Source: Ophiura sarsii
Lineage: Eukaryota > Echinodermata > Ophiuroidea > Amphilepidida > Ophiuridae
DNA: 64,000 nt
Reading direction: 5' to 3'
NCBI GenBank assembly: GCA_035610835.1
Contig: CM069452.1
Location: 4,430,171 to 4,494,170, forward strand
A model generated the notes under the pieces. The model was not told where the DNA came from, searched no databases, and worked only from the letters and a program-made list of their open reading frames with translations. Each line of letters begins with the position of its first letter. Positions within the stretch are counted from its first letter, which is position 1. The translations under genes were made by a program, and so were the position numbers. Shown here one piece after another: positions 20,528-33,041 of the stretch.

Positions 20528-21089
20528 CCTCCATAACAAGACTACATACGTAACATGACATCTAAATAGTATTTAAATTAAAATTCTATTCATTATTATA
20601 ATATTATTATTAATAATTCTATTTTCTAGTAAAATAAGCTTAAATTTAAAAACTTTTAAAAAGCATGCGATATCGTGCCTGCACACTTACTTTAATTTCA
20701 AAATGGACCTAACACACCTCGTTTAATAGTTTCTAATCAGCAATGGCCAATATGGGTTGAATATAAAAGCCTGCTTCGAGCACTAAAACCACCGGCACGG
20801 AAGCAGAATTTTGCACCAAAAATTAGTTGGTAGAGACAGCGCAAGGTCGCAAAATTTAAGATATCGGCCAATATTTGTGATGCGGGAACGTTGCTCATAA
20901 ATTATTCGTAATCTATCGAGGAGGGTGGTTGGTTCGACCCCGGTTCGACCCGTTTGATTTTTTATATGTATAAAGACATATCTTATATAAATAATATGAA
21001 AATATTCATATTATTCATATAAGATTTGTTTAGTGCCATATTTAGTCAGCTCTTAACCAAATTATTGCTCGGCCGCTATATAGCCCAGC

Positions 21090-21610
21090 CAGCGACGTGC
21101 GCAGGATATTGTGAAATTCCCCCGACTCAGATTCTTCTCAATTTCCCCGATGTACAAAAAAAATAGTAAAAGGTAGCCTCATTTTTTTTGCAGTCACCTC
21201 ATGAATTTCACGTAAGTGTGGAGGGCGTAGGTTTAAAAAAAATTGCACAGTAAAAAAAAAATTGCAGTCACAAAATTGCACCGTTACAAAATCGCACAGT
21301 CAAAAAGACAGCACAGTAAACAACTAATGGACAATTATGACTATGAGCGTTTTCATCATTTTTCTCTATAACATTCCCTTTTTTACCAACATGTGCATAC
21401 ATTTGTCGACTACATCTACAAATTTGCCGACTATTTGTCTATTTGGATTACACCCCCTCCCCACATAAAAAACACTCTAACGACGGCCCAGCCCCCGACT
21501 GGCAGTAGTTTCCCCCCAATTGATCATTTTTTCCCCGACTGATATACCAAACGGGGGTGGGGGGCTAGGCCCCCCTGCCCGCCCCCCCCCCCCCTTTGCG
21601 CACGCCACTG
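21090..21610. mobile_element. hAT-like MITE with 8 bp target duplication
   Basis: Ends CAGCGACGTGCGCA and TGCGCACGCCACTG, flanked by AGCCCAGC (21082-21089) and AGCCCATC (21611-21618), seven of eight bases identical. The interior has short repeats of 'attgcac(c)agt' and long G/C runs near 21545-21595. Confidence 0.75.
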
Positions 21611-22209
21611 AGCCCATCAGTCTATTTATGGCGTGCAGATCACTAGATTCATTCATATCTAGGTAGCTAGGTGCATACCCCTTCGTGTTGATAATATTCA
21701 CTGAAAAAAAACACACACAAATCTGTACTTACGGTCATAGGGAAACAATTGATGACGAAGAAAAATAAATTGGGGTGGCTAAGCCCAAATTTTGTTTTAC
21801 ACTGTTGACATGAGTGTTTAACATGTAGAACAAATGCGTGTGGCGCTCACACTACACATTTTCAGTATTTTGTGGCCAAGGCAAGCCCTACTTTATTCCG
21901 TAATAAAGCAGTGACGTCATGAATGTGGTCCTGTACCACAAGTAGCGGGCAGAATCTTACTTCATCACTCTGCAACATTGGGTGACGGGCTGTGTGTAAA
22001 TCCTGAGCCAAAAATAAATTTTGTGTTTTAGTGAGTGAATGGGGTCAGAAAGAGTTGGAGCACAGTCCAGATTTCTTGTTTACTTTTGGTAGGTGGAACT
22101 CACTGTACGTGTGTATGTTAGATAACATTAGAGTTTAGAGGTAAGACATAGAAACAATCAAAATCAAAAGGTTAGGTAGCAGTAGTCTCAGCAGTTGTGA
22201 CTGACTGAC

Positions 22210-22610
22210 TACAGTCTACAACAGTCATCAAAAAAAGTAACTATACACTATCAGGTAATAAATGGGCATTAAATGGGCTATCCTACCTAAAAATATTAAA
22301 TAATAAATTTGTTGAGAAATTTATCTTCTTCAATGTGAGATATTGCACGTTAGGATCGGGTGATTATTAAGAAAGTGACACTGCAAAATGTAAGGTGAAG
22401 TCCGATATTCATTTTCACATTTTTCTTTTCTGCATCGATCGGTCCCAGCTATGATGTGTACATGATCGATTACCGGTAGTGCAATTGGGAATGCATGCAA
22501 GGTTGGATAGTCGGCCGTATTGTTCTGATGGATCAATATGCCACACACACGCTTCCTGTCATACTCTTCCCCCCGTGTTGAAATGTAAAATGTTAAAATG
22601 AAATTGTGAC
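22210..22610. repeat. Diverged relative of the foldback at 5789-6788
   Basis: Shares the arm sequence TTGAGATATTxCACG…TGATTATTAAG…AAAGT and the central block with GGATAGTCGGCC in reverse order. The ends are not well defined. Confidence 0.45.
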
Positions 22611-23371
22611 TTTACCTAGGGCAGGCCAAGTAAAATAAAATGTATGTGTCGCGTCCCTGCCTGCTTCCTTTTTTGAGGCCGCCTGCATTTATTCATTATT
22701 TATTATTCATATTTTTATTCATTTAATATTTTTAGCGATCATTAAAAATAAAAGCAGTTTCTTCAAATTCAAAAAATCAATGTTTTGTTGTACTGTAATG
22801 CCATGGTAGGGGGGGGGTGGGCCTAAGTGATATCCACTCCACAGATAATTGCCTAACTAAATAACTCGCACGATACTAAAGAAATTGGTACACACACACA
22901 CAGCAATAGCTAAATTTCTCAGAATGACCTAAACCTGTTATTCATATCAATCAAGCAAATTACAATTTACACAAAATCCACCCAAACCCATACTTGTAAT
23001 GCCATGGTATTAGGTAACGATAGATCAACGTTTATCAAATGAACACAAATAATGGCACCTTTTCAGAGGAATCTTAAAGGGCTAGGTCATAATTAATTTG
23101 TAATGAAGAAAAAGCCAGAAGATGCCTAGGAAGGGAAACCGGTACAAAATTCAACCAGCGTTTTAAGGATAAATTTGGATGATGACTGGCTAGGCCTGAA
23201 TAGGCTAGCCTAGAAGAACTAGATTGGCAGGGATAGATACCGTAAAGTCAAGCCTACTGACTCTGCTATTCAGTAGATTACGGTAGTCCTCCAGTCTTCA
23301 GTGTTGATACTGATCAACGCTCCAGGGTGGAGCCAAAAGATCAGGTGGTCTGTGCTTAAATTCTTGCTTGC

Positions 23372-24699
23372 TTAGTCTTGCTTAGTTGCTTTGTAATGAT
23401 TTGTTACTGCTGCCTTGAAGCTATCCGGATTCGGTATTGATGAAATATTGTGTGGTAATGAATTCCAGTCGCGTATTGTTCTTGGTACAAAGGAATACTT
23501 ATAGCAGTCCTTGTTAGTTGAGATTGTGTTATATGAATCGGGATTATGAAGCCGTGATTGGCGCTGGACAGGTTGTAGGAGATTTCCAATAGGCAGGGAC
23601 AGGTGGCCGAGTCTTGCTTGTTGGAAAATGCATAAACGTCGGTTGGTTCTTCTTGTGGCGAGGGTCTCCAGTTCGAGATCGTTGACCATCTGGGTTGCAC
23701 AACCTGGTGTTCTGGACTTGTAGTCGCTTAGGTTGAAGCGTGCTGCTCTTTTTTGGACAGACTCAAGTTGGTCGATGTTTTTCTTTGTGTAAGGATCCCA
23801 GACGGCTGAAGAGTACTCGGTCAGTGGTCGGACAAGTGATCTGTATGCTGTGAGTTTAGTTGATCTGTTACATGAGTATAGGTTTCGTTTTATGAAACCG
23901 AGAGACCTGTTAGCTTTTGCACAGGTCCCTTGTATGTGTCCATTCCAGTTGAGTTTGTTTGAGATGGTGACGCCGAGGTAAGGATGGTTTTCGACAGTGG
24001 CTAGTTCTTCATTTCCTAGTAAATATGGGTGAATCTTGGGAGATCTGGCATGGGTGAGTCTCATGACGAAGCATTTTTGTGAATTGAACTTCATTTGCCA
24101 TTTTTCTTTCCATTTTTCAAGTGTATGAAGATCTTCTTGGAGTTGATTTGAGTCTAGGTCATTTCTGATTTCACGGTAAATAACGCAATCGTCAGCAAAA
24201 AGACGAACCGATGATTGGATATTGTCAGGAAGGTCATTTATATAGACCAGGAACAGCAAAGGCCCAAGCACCGTTCCCTGAGGGACGCCGGAAAGAACGT
24301 CAGTCCAGGCCGATTTATCGCCGCTGACGACGACTCTCTGGGTACGGTGTCTGAGGAAATTGCTGATCCAGGTCAATGTTGCGTTATGTATGCCATATCT
24401 ACGTAATTTTGAAATGAGCCTGTTGTGGGGGACTACATCAAAGGCCTTGGAGAAGTCCATTATAACCATGTCTACCTGGGACTTATTGTTGAGAGAACAT
24501 GCCAGGTCTTGGGTAGTGAGAATTAATTGTGATTCGCAAGAGTGCTTTTGACGGAAACCATGTTGCTTGTCAGTGAGAATTGAGTATTTATTGAAATGTT
24601 TCATGACATTGGAATGTATGATATGCTCAAGGAGTTTGCTACAAATGGATGTGAGTGAAACCGGACGGTAATTTGATGCAACGGTTCTATCGCCTTTTT
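23372..24699 (-). CDS. LINE ORF2, reverse transcriptase part (separated by insertion)
   Basis: Reads KGDRTVASNYRPVSLTSIC… from about 24690, then the RT core: DFSKAFDVVPHNRL (motif A), SGVPQGTVLGPLLFLVYIND (motif B region), and LFADDCVIY (motif C, catalytic FADD). The C-terminal domain ends WNSLPHNISSI… at 23372. Frame and product continue those of the 27144-29498 ORF, so both look like one minus-strand non-LTR element split inside the RT by the block at 24700-27172. No stop codons occur in the retained part. Confidence 0.85.
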
Positions 24700-24756
24700 G
24701 TCTCGCCTGATGTAATCAGAAAGAGACTATGTTATCACTATTTCTGTCCGGCGTCC

Positions 24757-24800
24757 GCCGTATGCCGTATGCCGTATGCCGTATGCCGTATGCCGTGTGC
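24757..24800. repeat. 7 bp microsatellite (GCCGTAT)n
   Basis: About six tandem copies of GCCGTAT, degenerating to GCCGTGT. Confidence 0.85.
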
Positions 24801-24827
24801 TAAGAAATACCTTTGTGACGCGATATC

Positions 24828-27062
24828 TGGAGATCCGTAAGGCCTATCGTGATGGGACTTGGTGGAGGGAAGGGGGGTGGTGCGTTCTGTTGCTGATTGA
24901 TTTTTCAAGGTCATCGGGGGTCATACAAGGTCATCGGGGTCAAATATGCTTACAACTTTTGAGACGCGTTGTGACGCGATATCTAGAGATCCGTAAGGCC
25001 TATCTTGATGGGACTTGATGTCAGGGAAGGGGGTGGGGTGTTCTTTTGCTGATTAGATTTTCAAGGTCATTGGAGGTCATTCAAGGTCATCGGGGTCAAA
25101 TATGGGGTAAAATATGGGGTCAATTAAGATCCGTAAGGCCGATCTTGATGGGATTTGGTGGAGGGAAGGGGGTGGTGTATTCTTTTTGCTGATTAAATTT
25201 TCAAGGTCATCGGAGGTCATTCAAGGTCATCGGGGGTCAAATATGGGGTCAAATAGATCAGTAAGGCCTATCTTGATGGGATTTGGTGGAGGGAAGGAGG
25301 GTGGTGTGTTCTTTTTGCTGATTAAATTTTCAAGGTCACCAGAGGTCATCGGGGTCAAATATGGGGTCAAATAGATCAGTTAGGCCTATATTGATGAGAT
25401 TTGGTGGAGGGAAGGGGAGTGGTGTGTTCTTTTTGCTGAATAAATTTTCAAGGTCATCTGAGGTCATTCAAGGTCATCGGGGGTCAAATAAGATCCATAA
25501 GGCCTATCTTGATTGGATTTGGTGGAGGGAAGGGGGATGGTGTGTTCTTTTTGTTGATTAATTTTTCGGGGTCATTGGGGGTCAAATATGGGGTCAAATA
25601 GATCAGTAAGGCCTATCTTGATGGGATTTGGTGGAGGGAAGGGGGTGGTGTGTTCTTTTTGTTGATTAATTTTTCGGGGTCATCTGGGGTCAAATAGATC
25701 AGTAAGGCCTATCTTGATGGGATTTGGTGGAGGGAAGGGGGTGGTGTGTTCTTTTTGTTGATTAATTTTTCGGGGTCATCAGGGTCAAATATGGGGTCAA
25801 ATAGATCAGTAAGGCCTATCTTGATGGGATTTGGTGGACGGAAGAGGGATGGTGTGTTCTTTTTGTTGATTAATTTTTCGGGGTAATTGGGGGTCAAATA
25901 TGGGGTCAAATAGATCAGTAAGGCCTATCTTGATGGGATTTGGTGGAGGGAAGGGGGGTGGTGTGTTCTTTTTGTTAATTAATTTTTCGGGGTCATTGGG
26001 GGTCAAATATGGGGTCAAATAGATCAGTAAGGCCTATCTTGATGGGATTTGGTGGAGGGAAGGGGGTGGTGTGTTCTTTTTGTTGATTAATTTTTCGGGG
26101 TCATCGGGGGTCAAATATGGGGTCAAATAGATCAGTAAGGCCTATCTTGATGGGATTTGGTGGAGGGAAGGGGGGTGGTGTGTTCTTTTTGTTGATTAAT
26201 TTTTCAGGGTCATCGGGGGTCAAATATGGGGTCAAATAGATCAGTAAGGCCTATCTTGATGGGCTTTGGTGGAGGGAAGGGGGGTGGTGTGTTCTTTTCG
26301 TTGATTAATTTTTCGGGGTCATCGGGGGTCAAATATGGGGTCAAATAGATCTTGATGGGATTTGGTGGACGGAAGAGGGATGGTGTGTTCTTTTTGTTGA
26401 TTAATTTTTCGGGGTCATCGGGGTCAAATAGATCAGTAAGGCCTATCTTGATGGGATTTGGTGGAGGGAAGGGGGGTGGTGTGTTCTTTTTGTTGATTAA
26501 TTTTTCGGGGTCATCGGGGGTCAAATATGGGGTCAAATAGATCAGTAAGTCCTATCTTGATGGGATTTGGTGGAGGGAAGGGGGGTGGTGTGTTCTTTTG
26601 GTTGATTAATTTTTCGGGGTCATCGGGGGTCAAATATGGGGTCAAATAGATCAGTAAGGCCTATCTTGATGGGATTTGGTGGAGGGAAGGGGGGTGGTGT
26701 GTTCTTTTTGTTGAGTAATTTTTCGGGGTCATCGGGGGTCAAATATGGGGTCAAATAGATCAGTAAGGCCTATCTTGATTGGATTTGGTGGAGGGAAGGG
26801 GGTGGTGTATTCTTTTTGCTGATTAAATTTTCAAGGTCATCGGAGGTCATTCAAGGTCATCTGGGGTCAAATAAGATCCGTAAGGCATATCTTGATGGGA
26901 TTTGGTGGACGGAAGAGGGATGGTGTGTTCTTTTTGTTGATTACTTTTTCGAGGTCATCAGAGGTCATCTGGGGTCAAATAAGATCCGTAAGGCCTATCT
27001 TGATGTGATTTGTTGGAGGGAAGGGGGTTGGTGTGTTCTTTTTGCTGATTAAATTTTTCAAG
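24828..27062. repeat. Satellite array, ~108 bp unit, ~20 copies
   Basis: The unit contains GTAAGGCCTATCTTGATGGG, a purine-rich GGTGGAGGGAAGGGGG run, TTGATTAATTTTTC and GGTCATCGGGGTCAAATAT. The outer units (24.83-25.5 kb and 26.77-27.06 kb) are more diverged and contain AAGGTCAT repeats. The central ones (25.56-26.76 kb) are near-identical at about 108 bp, with some short units lacking CAAATATGGGGT. All ORFs through it are artefacts. Confidence 0.9.
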
Positions 27063-27143
27063 GTATTACATCCCTTGCATTTACTACAATGCATACCTTT
27101 GTGACAGTGCTACATTGTATCATATGTTTCATCATCATTTCTT

Positions 27144-29498
27144 TCAAGTCACTTTTGATGAACAGGCGAGACGCGCCGTTCGAGAACCGCCTTGTTTGAA
27201 TATGGGGGTGATGTTTGCTCTTAACCAGGACGCTGGGACTTCTCCCGTGTCCAGGGACTTCTGGAAGATAAGGGAGAGGGCAGGTGCCAGTGCCTCAGCT
27301 GCCAATTTAAGAATTCTGGCAGAGATCCCATCAGGTCCAGATGCCTTGTTTGGATTGAGATCTTTGAGGAGCTTAAGCACTCCATCTTCATAAATGGCGA
27401 TGTTGGGCATAGATGGAGTATTTGAATCCTCCACTAAGGGAACCTCAGGGTTTTCATGAGTGAAGACTGAACTAAACTGATTATTGAGGATATTGGCTTT
27501 GGTTCTGTTGTCAGACTCTAATTTGCCGTGTCTAGAAAGGGCAGGGATGCCAATGGTGTCAATTTTGAGACTTTTGATGAAGCTGTAGAATTGTTTGGAA
27601 GAATCAGAGCATATTTTTTTAATATATTTGCGATATGCTTGTCTTGAAGACTTTTGGGTTACTTTCCTGACGTTGTTAAAATGATCATAGCTGGTACTAG
27701 TGTTGAGTCTACGGTGGGATTTAAATGCACGTTTCTTACGTTGGAGAAGACGTTTGACTTTTTGGTCAATCCAAGGTGATATGTTTTTCTTGGTAATGAT
27801 TTTGGATGGTATGAATTTATCCATGGCATTTTCAATTGCTTTCTGGAACTCATCATACAGTGAGTTGACACTACGGTCGGTCTCAGAGGCAATGGATTGA
27901 GAATTGATAAATTGGTCAGACCAATCTTTAAGGTGTGATTTTAATCCTTCATTGTCAGCTTTTTGGAACATGAACACTTTGCGGGGATTTTGTTTAATGT
28001 ATTTGGGCTTGGTGCTCACAATAACAATGGGTATGCCGTCGTGATCGCTTAACCCAGGCACTACCCAGGAACGCTCAACAAGAGTTGGGTTTGAAGTGAA
28101 GAGGAGGTCCAATATGTTCTTCTTCCGGGTGGGTTCACGGACAACCTGCTCCAAATTAAACTCGTTTGCAATGTCCAGCATTTGACGAGAGAGGTTTGCG
28201 TAAGATCCACCCGGGAGAACAGCAAGTTGGTCCCAATTCACACTCGGCAGATTAAAATCGCCACCCAGGATAATCTGACCTTTACTGGATTTTTTGATCT
28301 TTTCAAGTGATTTACGTAAGGCATCTAGGTATTCAGGGGTCTTGCCAAACAGCTGGGATCTGTAAAAAGATCCGATAGTTAAATCTTTAGTGCCTCTGAT
28401 TTTGAGTGTTACCCAGACGACCTCACAATCGGTATCTAGATCTACGCGGTGGGTAGCAACGAGGTCATTTCTGATTGCAATTAGGACTCCTCCCTTAGCA
28501 TGACCTGTATCTCTGTCCTTTCGGATAATAGAGAAATCAGGTGGGAAGAGCTCGCTACTATTCACGTCAGGGTTAAGATGAGTTTCGGTACCTATGACTA
28601 CGTCAGGGCAATAATTGTCAATACTGACAGCTACATCTGCAGTTTTACCTCTGATACCACCAAAATTAATGATCATGAATTTCAAGGAAGTTCTGTTTCT
28701 GAAGGTTTTTGGTTTTGGATTGGGAGTACCGGTCTTGGGTGACTTACTCTGGGATGTACTGTTGCCTCTCGGGCGAGTACTACTATCACTAGTGGAAAAC
28801 CTAGAACTGGTTGAATTCATCCTAGTTTGAGGGGATGATGTGGCAAGAGGGAAGCCAAAAATGTCATTGTTACTGTCACTCAGACATGAAAAACTATTTG
28901 TTAGATCCAAAATGGTGCTAGAAAAAAGATGGGAGTTGGCGTAATTTGGGTTGCCACACCCACTACAAATCCAAAAAACATTACTGTCTGTGAGTAATTC
29001 ATAACTGGGGGTAGACATACTCATGCAATCAACATGGAACCACTGGTTGCAGCTATCGCAACAAGTGGCCCTTTGGCCCCATTTGACCGCTTTGGTACAA
29101 ACGTCACATGGGTACTTGGGTTTATAGGGCCCAGGGTTTGGATGTAGGTCACCAGATTGCATTAAGATGGAAAGGTAGTACAACAGGGCAACTCTAGTTA
29201 GGATCATGTCCCTATAAGATTGGTCATGGCTTATGCTATTGATTTGATTCCTAATATGGATAGCATAAAAATTGTCAATGTTGAATGTGGCGATGGTGCC
29301 AGTATTTGCTGGAAAATATTTAAATTCAAATTTTGGAGCGAAACGTAAGCAGTGGTTGCTATTAGCATAATTCGCTGTTTCATTCCACTCTTGGGATTGA
29401 AATCTCAGTATGAGTCCATTTCCGATCACTGTCACGACCAAGCATGTTATTATTGATTGACAAAATGGCGTCATGGCCAATGTCGTATGAGTCAGCAA
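27144..29498 (-). CDS. LINE ORF2, 5' part: 2A-like motif, PHD finger, AP endonuclease, start of RT
   Basis: 784 aa. Residues 95-124 are a hydrophobic run ending SGDLHPNPGP, like the 2A-type motif of some metazoan LINEs. A PHD-type C4HC3 zinc finger follows (C131, C134, C147, C150, H155, C158, C178, C181). Residues about 271-490 are an AP-endonuclease-like domain with ETHL (306), GGDFN (412) and SDHD (484). RT begins with NKASGPDGISARIL and stops at ANITPIFKQG, where the satellite-bearing block interrupts it. The last residues (about 27144-27172) belong to the insertion. It is the 5' half of the element whose RT core is at 23372-24699. The reading frame is otherwise open, so the LINE was probably young when interrupted. 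Confidence 0.85.
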   Translation of the reverse strand: MLTHTTLAMTPFCQSIITCLVVTVIGNGLILRFQSQEWNETANYANSNHCLRFAPKFEFKYFPANTGTIATFNIDNFYAIHIRNQINSISHDQSYRDMILTRVALLYYLSILMQSGDLHPNPGPYKPKYPCDVCTKAVKWGQRATCCDSCNQWFHVDCMSMSTPSYELLTDSNVFWICSGCGNPNYANSHLFSSTILDLTNSFSCLSDSNNDIFGFPLATSSPQTRMNSTSSRFSTSDSSTRPRGNSTSQSKSPKTGTPNPKPKTFRNRTSLKFMIINFGGIRGKTADVAVSIDNYCPDVVIGTETHLNPDVNSSELFPPDFSIIRKDRDTGHAKGGVLIAIRNDLVATHRVDLDTDCEVVWVTLKIRGTKDLTIGSFYRSQLFGKTPEYLDALRKSLEKIKKSSKGQIILGGDFNLPSVNWDQLAVLPGGSYANLSRQMLDIANEFNLEQVVREPTRKKNILDLLFTSNPTLVERSWVVPGLSDHDGIPIVIVSTKPKYIKQNPRKVFMFQKADNEGLKSHLKDWSDQFINSQSIASETDRSVNSLYDEFQKAIENAMDKFIPSKIITKKNISPWIDQKVKRLLQRKKRAFKSHRRLNTSTSYDHFNNVRKVTQKSSRQAYRKYIKKICSDSSKQFYSFIKSLKIDTIGIPALSRHGKLESDNRTKANILNNQFSSVFTHENPEVPLVEDSNTPSMPNIAIYEDGVLKLLKDLNPNKASGPDGISARILKLAAEALAPALSLIFQKSLDTGEVPASWLRANITPIFKQGGSRTARLACSSKVT

Positions 29499-30140
29499 AA
29501 CGATGCATAAATATCACAATAATTGTCAATACGAACCAACTCCACACAGGAAGAAATAATAGTTGACGATGAATAAGCCACCTGTCCCATGCCCGTAGTA
29601 CTTTACAGCCTACGATTTGCCATTGCTGATCACGGCGTTGCTGAAATTACTCCATGATGATGATTTTCAATGTCCCGCGAGAAATGATGATACAACACAA
29701 AATGGCGACTGGATTATAAATAAAAGCAAGCACAACTCAAGTCCAATCTTGATGGAATAAATTGGATAAGAATCCGCGAAAAGATGATCCAGGTGTTCAA
29801 GGATGTTGATAGAACACTACTTTCACAAATTTATGGTGATAGTTGCTGAAAAGATGTTATTTTCAGTACAGAAAAGTCGCGACCTCGGGAGGATTCACGA
29901 AGCACGTCTTATCACTACGCGAGCACAGACCACTCTCCCCATTCATAAAGTCTCAAACAATTAAAAGGGGTCAGCAACTATAAACATTCCTCTAAAAAGC
30001 TTACAAACAAGGCCAACTACAAATGTGTAGGCAACCTTACAGAAAAATACCTTACAATAAACTTAAATTACTACATTTATCTTACTCTACACTTACGCTA
30101 CAAATTATTCTCGCTACCTCGGAATGCACAGCATTTTTGT

Positions 30141-30948
30141 CAGTAAGCATTAGTTATAAGGATTGTGATTAGAAGTTGAAATTCTTGTGAGATCTGCCTA
30201 AAGGTCAATTAAATTAGATGTCTGCTTTCAGCCTATAGGCTATGCTAGTGTTCTGTTCTCTTACTAATTTGTAGTCGTGTAAACCGAACCAGAACCTATT
30301 CCATAAGCTTACAGCTAGAACTCATCAGCGACAACACTACACACTGAGCGCCGTGTCGTCTGCTATCGTAAAAGTCAATCCGAAAGTCATTAAAAGTCGC
30401 TAAAAGTCTCCAATCGTAATAAAAACACACAAGAATCCCACTCACTATCTATCCTTACCCTATGCCTTACCTCGCAGTATCAACATAATTTGGTGCCGGC
30501 TAAAAGTGGTTTTAGCGGTCACAATAATCAGAATATTTTACACTCAACAATTATATTGAGAGGCCCCAATAATTCTGCCCAGCATATAAATTTACACAAT
30601 CGTGTGCGCGATATTTCTGGATACAATTATCCTCTGATTGGTTTAAGAAATTGTACAACCAGAAAAATCATCCAATCACTTTACACCTATGTTAATTCTG
30701 CCAAACCGCTATCCAATTACCTTACGCCATTTAGTGCCATGCTGCGTGATTGCATAATTAGATCAAAATAAATTAGGTTCAACTACAAGGCTGACATTAC
30801 TATGTAATGGAAAAATGACCTGTGCGATGGGCAAATTGGTATAATTGTACCTAGGGCAGGGCGCACAACGGTACCTATATAAAACACATTGCAATTTATA
30901 GGGGTGATTTTTCTTAATTTAATCCTTATAGGTGTAAGTTCATACAAG
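30141..30948. other. Intergenic sequence, nothing recognised
   Basis: No gene-like ORF or clear repeat border. The LINE 5' UTR may extend into 29500-30140, but its 5' end could not be placed. Confidence 0.35.
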
Positions 30949-30949
30949 T

Positions 30950-32292
30950 AAGGCAAAAAAAAAGGGTTTGTCTCAAAGCTCACGAAGGCTTAAAAATCGG
31001 GCGACGCGCGCAGTTTTTTGTCTTCCATTTTTTTTTTTTTTTTTTTTTTTTTTGTGTCAATTTGTACTCTTTGCAACCGTTGACACTTTCTGATATTGTT
31101 TTTTATTTGTAACAAAATTATTGTGATGTAGATGTGTAAATGGAAGGACAATAAAGATGAGAAAACAATAGTAAATCAATGTATACAAGTGGATTTTTAA
31201 AATCTTATTTTTTCATTTTCTTTAAAAAGATACTTAACATTTTTTCACATGTCATGTCTTAAAATCCTATCTATCTTGAAAATCTGTCCATCAAAATGAA
31301 CCAAAATGTTATACCGGATTACTTCAATACTCTACTCGAAGCACATGTCAGTAATCCTGTGTGTCATTTTGGTTCATTTGGATGGACAGATTTCCAAGAT
31401 ATGACCATGTGAAAAATTTTAAGTTTCTTTTTGAGCCCAGTTTTATGTTCTGTGTTTCAATTTAGAACGTAAGAAAGACTTAAAAAAACCACCAGTGTTA
31501 ACAATTTACAATCACAACACGGACCATAACAATTAACAATATTTATTACAAGTTTGAAAAGCCAAATGTTACAACATCAGCGGTTTTAAGAGCAGAGGCA
31601 TGCCAACCCCCGGTCAACCCAAATGTTTTTGACTGTGGAATCAAATCCACTAACTGCCAGTACTGGCTTTGATGGCCTGTGTATGTTTGTCTGTAAAAAA
31701 AAAGGGCTTTAGAAGAGCCCCAAACGCATAAATTTGTCCCATTTTTAATGTCATTATAAATACATCCTAGAAAGTTTGATCTGCCGTGGCCTCATGGAAA
31801 AAACAATCAATTAATGCTCCCAGTCCCAGATGTCATAATTAACAGCCCGTAGTACAAAAATCATCTGAGCAGATGCGAAACCACAAGTCTTTTTGCATGC
31901 TGATGGCCCTTGCGAATAAATATTGTAGTACTATCCGTATGTGAAGAAGACCATATTATTATAGTCTCTGACACGCTTTGTTAATAGAAATTGCCCTTAA
32001 TCTATCTACACAGCACCAAAGTGTAAATGCAATCATGGTAAAGAGACTGTGTAATCTGGTTATGTATAGCAATGAACAATTGTGCAGCGTTTGTCGAAGA
32101 ACTGAGTCATATAAATATTTGAGAAAAGGATAAATCTGCCGATATTTTTAATAAAAACTATTTAAAAAAAATTGTTTTGAAGAAGAAAAAAATTGATTTT
32201 ACAATTTCCTGCACTTCAGACGCGGTATTTTGGGCATTTCAAAACCAATGCGCGCGCAAGCTTTGAGACAAACCTATTTTTTTGTTTGGCCT
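30950..32292. mobile_element. 1.34 kb inverted-repeat element with GTTTGTCTCAAAGCT ends
   Basis: Left end AAGGC…GGTTTGTCTCAAAGCTCACG and right end GCGCAAGCTTTGAGACAAACC…GGCCT are complementary. It belongs to the same family as 57485-57767. A 30-nt T run lies at about 31024-31053. A second inverted repeat is nested at 31215-31432. Confidence 0.75.
31215..31432. repeat. Nested inverted repeat
   Basis: About 90 bp arms: AATCTGTCCATC…AAATGAACCAAAATG on the left and CATTTTGGTTCATTT…GATGGACAGATTT on the right, around a centre near 31325. Lies inside the 30950-32292 element. Confidence 0.7.
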
Positions 32293-32638
32293 AATATAAT
32301 TGTAAACATACCAATCCCAGCTTTTGTCAAAATTATAGGGGGCAGCCTCCAACACATCTCTTAGTGTCCCTTTAATTTTAATTTAATTAAGACTAGAGTA
32401 TGTTACATTTCCACTGTGGAATGTGAGCTGGTTTTATACCTAATTAAATGTTGGTTTGAAATGTAGAATAATTTCCATTGTGTTGGATTCAACAGTTGCC
32501 ATGAATTATGCACCCTTTTGTAAAAAGGACATTTTATCGGATTGATTTACATCATGCATAAAAGCACAGAGCAGAAACCACACTAATTTAATGAAGAAAT
32601 GCATGTGGTGAGGTAGTGTCATTTTGTTGAAATACATG

Positions 32639-33034
32639 TACCGTATTATCCCTATTAAGCGCCCAGGGCGGTTAGCAAAGTCATTTTGGGTGGGCGCTTA
32701 TTATGTTACCTTTTTAAAATTCATTTATCGTACTAAATCAAATGTACAATGGTACAAGTGGTCATTTGAAGATGCTGACCATTTGAAGATGCTGACAATT
32801 TGATGATCATTTGAAGATGCTGACCATTTGATGTACTAAATACAATGTACGTGTACGTGGAATTTGAGAAGGCTGACCACTTGATGTATTAACAAAAATG
32901 TACAATTGGTCATTTGAGGATGCTGACCATTTGAAAAGGTGGGCGCTTATAAGGGATTTTTTGTTGGTAGTCATTGAGAAAAATAGGGGTGGGCACTTAT
33001 AAGGTCCTGGGCGCTTAATAGGGATAATACGGTA
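32639..33034. mobile_element. 396 bp MITE with TACCGTATTATCCC ends
   Basis: The left end TACCGTATTATCCCTATTAA and right end are exact complements over about 28 bp. TA on each side could be the target duplication. The interior repeats CATTTGAAGATGCTGAC several times. A related G-rich end is visible near 19900-19965. Confidence 0.8.
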
Positions 33035-33041
33035 CCACTAT

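Larger units (their letters stand above)
24700..27172. mobile_element. Inverted-repeat-bounded block carrying a satellite, inserted in a LINE
   Basis: GTCTCGCCTG at 24700-24709 and its exact complement CAGGCGAGAC at 27163-27172 bound the block. Just inside, similarity continues loosely (…TGTAATCAgAAAGaGACT versus …TCATCAAAAGTGACTT). The block splits the RT of the surrounding LINE. It holds a GCCGTAT microsatellite and the 108 bp satellite. No transposase. Confidence 0.7.

Noticed and set aside
24776..27052. Multiple short ORFs on both strands
   Set aside because: Open frames through the 108 bp satellite, without start or family support.
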